Source: CAYSVN01 sp964434585 (GTDB taxonomy: Bacteria > Patescibacteriota > Gracilibacteria > Peribacterales > Peribacteraceae). Taken from it: DNA of 28,537 nt. Shown here piece by piece: positions 24,119 to 28,537 of the stretch (positions are counted from its first letter, which is position 1; every line of letters starts with the position of its first letter). Made by a program: the position numbers and the translations under genes. The DNA lies in assembly GCA_964434585.1 (NCBI GenBank), contig CAYSVN010000009.1:1-28537 (forward strand). Reading direction: 5' to 3'. The notes under the pieces are model-generated. The model saw only the letters and a program-made list of their open reading frames with translations. It was not told where the DNA came from and searched no databases.

Positions 24119-25786
24119 ATGCAAAAAGACTGTAAAATTTGTGGCGCAGGGTTTGAAATTACCGAGGCAGAAAATACACTCTATCAAAAAATAAATAACT
24201 CGTTCGAGGTGCAAACTATGCCAGACCGTACAACGTGCATCGATTGTAACTGGCAGCATAAAATGCACTGGCGAAACGAACGCACATTACACAAACGTAA
24301 GTGCGATAAAACCGGTGAGGATATACTTTCCCACTACACAGCAGATGTACCGTTCCCAGTTTATAAAACAGAGCAGTGGTGGAGTGATGGTTGGAATGCA
24401 GCCGATTATGCCATGGATTACAATCCAGAAGTTTCAATATTCAAACAATTAGAGGCATTGCACGATAAAGTACCTAAGGCAGCACTTGTAGCTGGGAATG
24501 TTACCAATTGTGATTATGCTAACTACATTTTTGAGGCTAATGATTCCTACCTTACATTTTGCTGTTATTCATCGGAAACCGTGTTTTACTCATACTGGAC
24601 CATGCGCTGTAACGATGTAATGGACTGCATGTATTGTATAGATTGCGAGCAGTGTTATAACTGTGTGGATTGTAATGAGTCATACCATTGTACCGATTGC
24701 CAAATTACCCATAGTTCTTCGGACTGTTACCACTGTTTTGACTGCCGTAGCTGTCGCGATTGTTTTGGGTGTGTAGGCTTAAGGCAAAAACAATACTGCT
24801 GGTACAATCAGCAGCTAAACAAAGAAGAGTATGAGCAAAAATTAAAACAATATCTTCAAGATCAATCTGCACAGACACAAGAAATAACGAGTAATGTAAC
24901 AGCACTGAAGGTTAAACATCCGCACCTATATTCTATTCAGGAAAGTAGCGAAAACTGTACAGGGGATTTTATTATTAACTCTAACAATTGTGTTAATTGT
25001 TTTGGAGTAAGTAAGTCCGAAGACTGTATGAACGTAACCGACGCCGAAACAAAAGATGCTATTAACGAATACCATACTGGCTGGTCCGAACTTACCTATA
25101 ACACCATGTCTAGTGTGCGCTCACAAAGTGTGGGTTGTAGTATTGGTGTTTGGGATAGCGAAAATGTTTTTTATAGTATCGACTGTAAAAAATGCTTACA
25201 TTGTTTTGCCTGTACTGGCTTACAAAATGCACAGTATTGTATTTTAAATAAGAAGTATTCTAAGGAAGATTACTATAAAACCGTAGAACATATTACGCAG
25301 CAGATGAAACAAGCAGGTGAGTGGGGAGAGTTCTTCCCTCCCACTATGTGTCCATACCCTTATAACGAAACCAGCGCCCAAGAATTTTATCCTCTTACAA
25401 AACAAGAGGTGTTAGATAACGGTTTAAAGTGGCGTGATAAAGAAGACAATATGACCGGTGTTACCAAAACAATTCCTGCTGATCAATTACCAGATAATAT
25501 TGCCGATATTCCTGATGACATTCTAAACTGGGCGATTACCTGTAAGGTTTCTGGCCGGCCTTTTAAAGTTGTTAAACAAGAATTAGAGTTTTACAGACGC
25601 CACAATATTCCAGTTCCAAAGCTGCACCCAGAGCAGCGTTATGATACTCGATTTAACAAACGCATGCCGCGAAAGTTACATGCACGCCAATGTGGTAAAT
25701 GCGCTAAAGATGTTCAAACAACATATAGCCCAGAGAGGCCAGAAATTATTTACTGCGAAGCGTGTTATCTAGAGGAAGTTTACTAG
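24119..25786 (+). CDS. Cys-rich protein with terminal zinc ribbons, paralogue B
   Basis: A 555-residue paralogue of 21328-23001, also with 40 cysteines. The N-terminal ribbon is CKIC with CIDC. Residues about 155-220 form the densest Cys array in the window, about eighteen cysteines at two- or five-residue spacing, ending FGCVGL. A second array follows at about 355-375 (CKKCLHCFAC), then AQYCILNKKYSKEDYYK, EWGEFFPP, a YPLTKQEV segment, PDDILNW, and a C-terminal ribbon CGKCAK...YCEAC with LEEVY. The regular spacing and stacked aromatic/Asp residues suggest a Cys-lined solenoid. A TACAAT -10 lies six bases before the ATG. The protein probably binds zinc or clusters; what it does is not known. 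Confidence 0.87.
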   Translation: MQKDCKICGAGFEITEAENTLYQKINNSFEVQTMPDRTTCIDCNWQHKMHWRNERTLHKRKCDKTGEDILSHYTADVPFPVYKTEQWWSDGWNAADYAMDYNPEVSIFKQLEALHDKVPKAALVAGNVTNCDYANYIFEANDSYLTFCCYSSETVFYSYWTMRCNDVMDCMYCIDCEQCYNCVDCNESYHCTDCQITHSSSDCYHCFDCRSCRDCFGCVGLRQKQYCWYNQQLNKEEYEQKLKQYLQDQSAQTQEITSNVTALKVKHPHLYSIQESSENCTGDFIINSNNCVNCFGVSKSEDCMNVTDAETKDAINEYHTGWSELTYNTMSSVRSQSVGCSIGVWDSENVFYSIDCKKCLHCFACTGLQNAQYCILNKKYSKEDYYKTVEHITQQMKQAGEWGEFFPPTMCPYPYNETSAQEFYPLTKQEVLDNGLKWRDKEDNMTGVTKTIPADQLPDNIADIPDDILNWAITCKVSGRPFKVVKQELEFYRRHNIPVPKLHPEQRYDTRFNKRMPRKLHARQCGKCAKDVQTTYSPERPEIIYCEACYLEEVY

Positions 25787-25839
25787 GTGTCACGGTAAGC
25801 CTGCCGAACCGTGATCCTTCGGCAAGCTCAGGATGACAC
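25787..25839. repeat. REP-like palindromic repeat
   Basis: Outer arms GTGTCA/TGACAC and inner arms AGCCTGCCGAA (25798-25808) / TTCGGCAAGCT (25818-25828, 10 of 11 pairs) around CCGTGATCC. It belongs to the TGTCATCCTGAGCTTGCCGAAGGAT type of dispersed bacterial repeats. It begins right after the stop of the Cys-rich gene and could also serve as its 3' hairpin. Confidence 0.75.
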
Positions 25840-25858
25840 GGTTTTAATTATCAAAACT

Positions 25859-26812
25859 ATGCAAAAATTATATAACACCATTGCATTAGGTGGAACGTTT
25901 GACCGCCTGCACATCGGTCATAAAAAATTTATAAACTTTGCAGCGCAACTGGGGCAGCAATTATTAATTGGTGTTACCGCTAAAGAGTTAACACTATATA
26001 AACAACATGCCCGGCTTATACAACCGGTAGAAGAACGTATGGCAGCCATGGAAATTTTTTGTAAACAGCAGGATATTAACGCTAGTGTAGTAGAAATTGC
26101 AGATGATTATGGGCCCACAACTGACGATAAAACTATTGATGCTATTGCCGTAACAGAGGTAACCATAAAAGGGGCTAATACTATTAATGCTAAACGTAAA
26201 GAAGTTAGCCTGCCTAAGTTACCAATACACATTTGCGGCTTACTGAAAGACCAGTATGGCGGAGTAATTTCTAGCAGTAGAGTCCGGTCTGGAGATATTA
26301 GTAGGAATGGAAATGTCTATAGAGATATCTTACTTAAAACAATAACACTAGCAGATACTGCTCGAGAATTTTTGACCCAGCAACATGGCGATATTGTTAA
26401 TCAGCCTAAACAAGAAGGTATTATTTGTGTGGTAGGTGACGCTAGCTTAGAGCGGTTTATCAACAATCATTGGCAATACAATTTAGGAGTATATGACGGT
26501 AAAACCCGGCGCCAACAGTATGAATCAGCAGTACTGGAAGCAATAAATCCAGATGATACTATCGCAAATAATCCTGGAGAAATAACACAAGAATTATCAA
26601 AGTCCATAATAGATAGCATTCCCACCATTAGTAAAAAAGTAGAACCAAAGCACATTAAAATAGAAGGCGAAGAGGACTTAACTTCGCCTGTAATAGTATT
26701 AACTTTACCGCTTGGCTCAGTTATTTATTACGGCCAGCCAACTAAAGGCATGGTTGAATTATTGGTAACAGAGCAGTTAAAGCAAGAAACCTATAATATT
26801 TTAGCTCAATAA
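25859..26812 (+). CDS. Fused archaeal-type phosphopantetheine adenylyltransferase and GTP-dependent dephospho-CoA kinase
   Basis: A 317-residue protein from the ATG at 25859. Residues 1-150 are a nucleotidyltransferase of the archaeal/eukaryotic PPAT type: GGTFDRLHIGH at 11-21 and the ISSSRVR motif near 137-143. The second half matches DUF359, identified as the GTP-dependent dephospho-CoA kinase of archaea: VVGD (191-194), YDGKTRR (about 212-218), NNPGEIT, GEEDL (270-274) and YGQPTKG (291-297). One polypeptide would thus perform the last two steps of CoA synthesis, as eukaryotic COASY does with a different kinase. The frame is open 16 codons upstream, but those codons are the REP-like repeat. 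The gene follows the Cys-rich gene by 72 bases. Confidence 0.88.
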   Translation: MQKLYNTIALGGTFDRLHIGHKKFINFAAQLGQQLLIGVTAKELTLYKQHARLIQPVEERMAAMEIFCKQQDINASVVEIADDYGPTTDDKTIDAIAVTEVTIKGANTINAKRKEVSLPKLPIHICGLLKDQYGGVISSSRVRSGDISRNGNVYRDILLKTITLADTAREFLTQQHGDIVNQPKQEGIICVVGDASLERFINNHWQYNLGVYDGKTRRQQYESAVLEAINPDDTIANNPGEITQELSKSIIDSIPTISKKVEPKHIKIEGEEDLTSPVIVLTLPLGSVIYYGQPTKGMVELLVTEQLKQETYNILAQ

Positions 26813-26839
26813 CATTGACAACAGGCCTTTAGATGTGAA

Positions 26840-26845
26840 TAATAT
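26840..26845 (+). promoter_or_regulatory. Candidate -10 box (TAATAT), leaderless start at 26852
   Basis: TAATAT six bases before the ATG, in the 39-base gap after the CoA gene; no Shine-Dalgarno. Confidence 0.35.
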
Positions 26846-26851
26846 TAAACT

Positions 26852-27223
26852 ATGGATAGTAAAGAAACCTCTGGCCCAGATGTTATTAAATTAACAGCAG
26901 AAGATCAGCTTATTATTGAAGTAGCTAAAAGAGCTCTGCATACCGCTGTTGATCTAGTTGTTGGAGAATTAGAAAATGATACTAGGGTAAGGTTGCTTTC
27001 AAGCTTAGGTGTAAGCACAGCCATGATTAAAAAAGACGTTGCAGATAATCAAATGCTCTTACCAAGAGTTCAAGCTTTTGTTGATAAAATAAAAGCTAAT
27101 AATCCAGATATTAATAATTATAATGACATTGTGCCTTATTTATTAACAAAAAACCCAACGATCGAATTGGTAAGAACAGCAGTCTATTCCCGGCTAGACA
27201 ATAATGGTCCCGCAGCAGCATAG
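26852..27223 (+). CDS. Small helical protein of unknown function
   Basis: A 123-residue protein, mostly predicted helix, with no membrane segment, cysteine or known motif. The central part (AKRALHTAVDLVVGEL, then VRLLSSLGVSTAMIKKDV) is amphipathic and could mediate oligomerisation. It ends five bases before the stop of the convergent gene. Start chosen at the first ATG, six bases after a -10-like TAATAT. I see no basis for a function. Confidence 0.65.
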   Translation: MDSKETSGPDVIKLTAEDQLIIEVAKRALHTAVDLVVGELENDTRVRLLSSLGVSTAMIKKDVADNQMLLPRVQAFVDKIKANNPDINNYNDIVPYLLTKNPTIELVRTAVYSRLDNNGPAAA

Positions 27224-27228
27224 ATAAT

Positions 27229-28443
27229 TTACCCCTTTTGGTTTTTATCTGCTTTTTTATTTTTAGCAGCTGTTTTCTTTTTAGCTAAATATCTTTGTAG
27301 TTCTACACCTTCTAGTCCAAGGTCTGCGCCTTGGGTAGATTTACGTTTATTTTTATCTTTTTTAGTAGCTTTACTTTGAGCCTCTGATTTTTTATCCCTA
27401 GCTTTTGCTTTTTCTTGTGCAATTGCGCGCGATGCTAGCAATCGTTTTGTTTCTTTTCTTGTAAGGTCTTCTACCCATTTTACGTGTGCAACCTTTTCTT
27501 TTTCAGGATTATGTAGATGACGCATTTTTTCAATACCAAGTTGTCCACTTTTCATTTCTAAAACATCTACAATACGGTTGGCAAGCTCCTTGTGTCGACC
27601 TTCATATTGTCGAATAGGGTTTTCGTTACGTTGGTAGTCTTGCTCAATCCCATTACGCTCTAATTTATTATCTAAGTAATAATGAGTTAACACCTGCTGT
27701 TTTGTGGCAATAATATCAGACGTAACCTCTTCCTCATTTTCTCCAGCAAAATGCAACTTGGTAGCTAGGTGTGCAGCTAAATCAATATTAACAATAGTGT
27801 CTGCTTCCGGGTCCCAATAAACAGCTTCACGGCTGCCCATTGTTTTAGGTTGATGTGAAGCATCTGGACTTGTAAAGCCTGTATTTCTAGCCTCTCCGTA
27901 TTTTTCTGGGTCATGAAACACAATCATAAAATCCACTCCTCTATGGACATCCATCTGGGTTCCAACACAGGGTACAAATTTTACAAGATTATCAAGGTGT
28001 AGCCCTTGTGCTTCAAGTCCTTCAAATGTGCTTCGTTGTTTAAGAGTAGCAATAACCTGGTCATGTAGGTCGGCCATCCATTCAGAAAATAATTCAAATC
28101 GATGATCATAATATGACTCACTGTCATCTTCACGCGCAAAAAAACTTTGCCTCATCGCGCTGCTAATTGCATCATTATCTTCCTCAATAATACGAAGCTC
28201 ATCAGCTCGAGGTACTTTAATAGCACCTTCAAGATTACTAGCTAAACAAAAACATTCAAATTCATGTCCAGTTGTGCCTTGGTAGCTTTTATTAGATTCA
28301 GGCCTTCCATACTGGAATCCGGCATCAACAGCTTGTTTATCTTTCTGGGTCACCAGCGCATCTAGGCGTGCCATATTAACATCCGCCTCCCACTCAACAG
28401 AGCTCATGCGACGTGGGCCAATATTAGATTCATCTTCGGTCAT
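27229..28443 (-). CDS. Hydrophilic protein of unknown function with Lys-rich tail
   Basis: A 404-residue soluble protein. The first 150 residues are acidic and helical. The middle (numbering from the ATG at 28446, one codon upstream) has a hydrophobic-strand pair, TQMDVHRGVDFMIVF at about 163-177 and TIVNIDLAAHLATK at about 217-230, with charged residues at strand ends. This spacing loosely recalls nuclease-like folds but no catalytic set can be named. The last 75 residues are Lys/Arg/Ala-rich and disordered, suggesting nucleic-acid or ribosome contact. I prefer the ATG at 28443 because it lies six bases after TATAAT, the spacing seen at other genes here; the ATG at 28446 is in frame too. Confidence 0.7.
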   Translation of the reverse strand: MTEDESNIGPRRMSSVEWEADVNMARLDALVTQKDKQAVDAGFQYGRPESNKSYQGTTGHEFECFCLASNLEGAIKVPRADELRIIEEDNDAISSAMRQSFFAREDDSESYYDHRFELFSEWMADLHDQVIATLKQRSTFEGLEAQGLHLDNLVKFVPCVGTQMDVHRGVDFMIVFHDPEKYGEARNTGFTSPDASHQPKTMGSREAVYWDPEADTIVNIDLAAHLATKLHFAGENEEEVTSDIIATKQQVLTHYYLDNKLERNGIEQDYQRNENPIRQYEGRHKELANRIVDVLEMKSGQLGIEKMRHLHNPEKEKVAHVKWVEDLTRKETKRLLASRAIAQEKAKARDKKSEAQSKATKKDKNKRKSTQGADLGLEGVELQRYLAKKKTAAKNKKADKNQKG

Positions 28444-28449
28444 CATATT

Positions 28450-28455
28450 ATTATA
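28450..28455 (-). promoter_or_regulatory. -10 box (TATAAT) of the 27229-28443 gene
   Basis: Minus-strand TATAAT six bases before the ATG at 28443. The -35 is unclear. Beyond it, to the window end at 28537, I see no further gene. Confidence 0.5.
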
Positions 28456-28537
28456 GCAAAAAATGGCTTATAAAGATAGTAATGATATAAAATAGCTCTC
28501 CGAAGTCTTACGGCATTCATTTAAAAAGAAAACATCA

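Noticed and set aside
25811..25858. 16-residue N-terminal extension of the CoA fusion protein
   Set aside because: Those codons are the translated REP-like repeat; the family opening begins at the ATG at 25859.

Overview
The window reads as bacterial chromosome, about 38-40% GC by eye, in standard genetic code (TGA is used as a stop, for example in the ATGA overlap at 4046-4049). The best guess is a Candidate Phyla Radiation / Patescibacteria genome. The main reason is a pair of very Cys-rich proteins with zinc-ribbon ends, a type I associate with that group. Other hints are an archaeal-style CoA-biosynthesis fusion, a TrmB-type regulator and many apparently leaderless starts. There is no rRNA marker, so the assignment is an inference.

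Layout. 1-6.9 kb is a surface-polysaccharide region: a truncated MBOAT acyltransferase, an SGNH hydrolase, a GT-A-like protein, and a translationally coupled minus-strand run of a large membrane glycosyltransferase and two GT2 enzymes. 7.1-8.8 kb holds sufS and a sufU-type scaffold, separated by a 34/34-nt imperfect inverted repeat. A tRNA-Thr(GGU) follows at 8.9 kb, and right behind it, on its own consensus promoter, sits a 631-residue protein built of five ~77-residue repeats, with AGA/AGG-rich codon use.

10.9-14.1 kb is a complete zinc-uptake unit on the minus strand (zur, znuA, znuC, znuB), with a palindromic candidate Zur operator just upstream of zur. 14.2-14.9 kb encodes a lipoprotein that appears to join an I78-like protease-inhibitor domain to a MliC-like lysozyme-inhibitor domain. 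15.0-18.9 kb carries a methyltransferase, a mannose-6-phosphate-isomerase-type cupin, RarA and an ABC-F ATPase, then a small membrane protein.

19.2-20.4 kb is the most unusual stretch. Two small unknown genes lie in tandem on the minus strand, each with a consensus TTGACA-N16-TATAAT promoter, a long leader, a Shine-Dalgarno site and a strong intrinsic terminator. They share a 13-nt leader element at nearly the same distance from the start codon. The first also has an internal terminator whose arms can pair alternatively with upstream segments, so it looks like an attenuator, riboswitch or small RNA. Most other genes here lack a Shine-Dalgarno site and have a -10 hexamer 6-8 nt before ATG, as for leaderless mRNA.

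20.5-25.8 kb contains a TrmB-family regulator divergent from one Cys-rich protein, an alpha/beta-hydrolase lipoprotein whose signal peptide is broken at a T8 tract, and a second Cys-rich paralogue (40 Cys each). A REP-like palindrome follows, then a fusion of archaeal/eukaryotic-type phosphopantetheine adenylyltransferase with a DUF359 GTP-dependent dephospho-CoA kinase. Two convergent genes of unknown function close the window. No gene-free gap exceeds about 300 bases.
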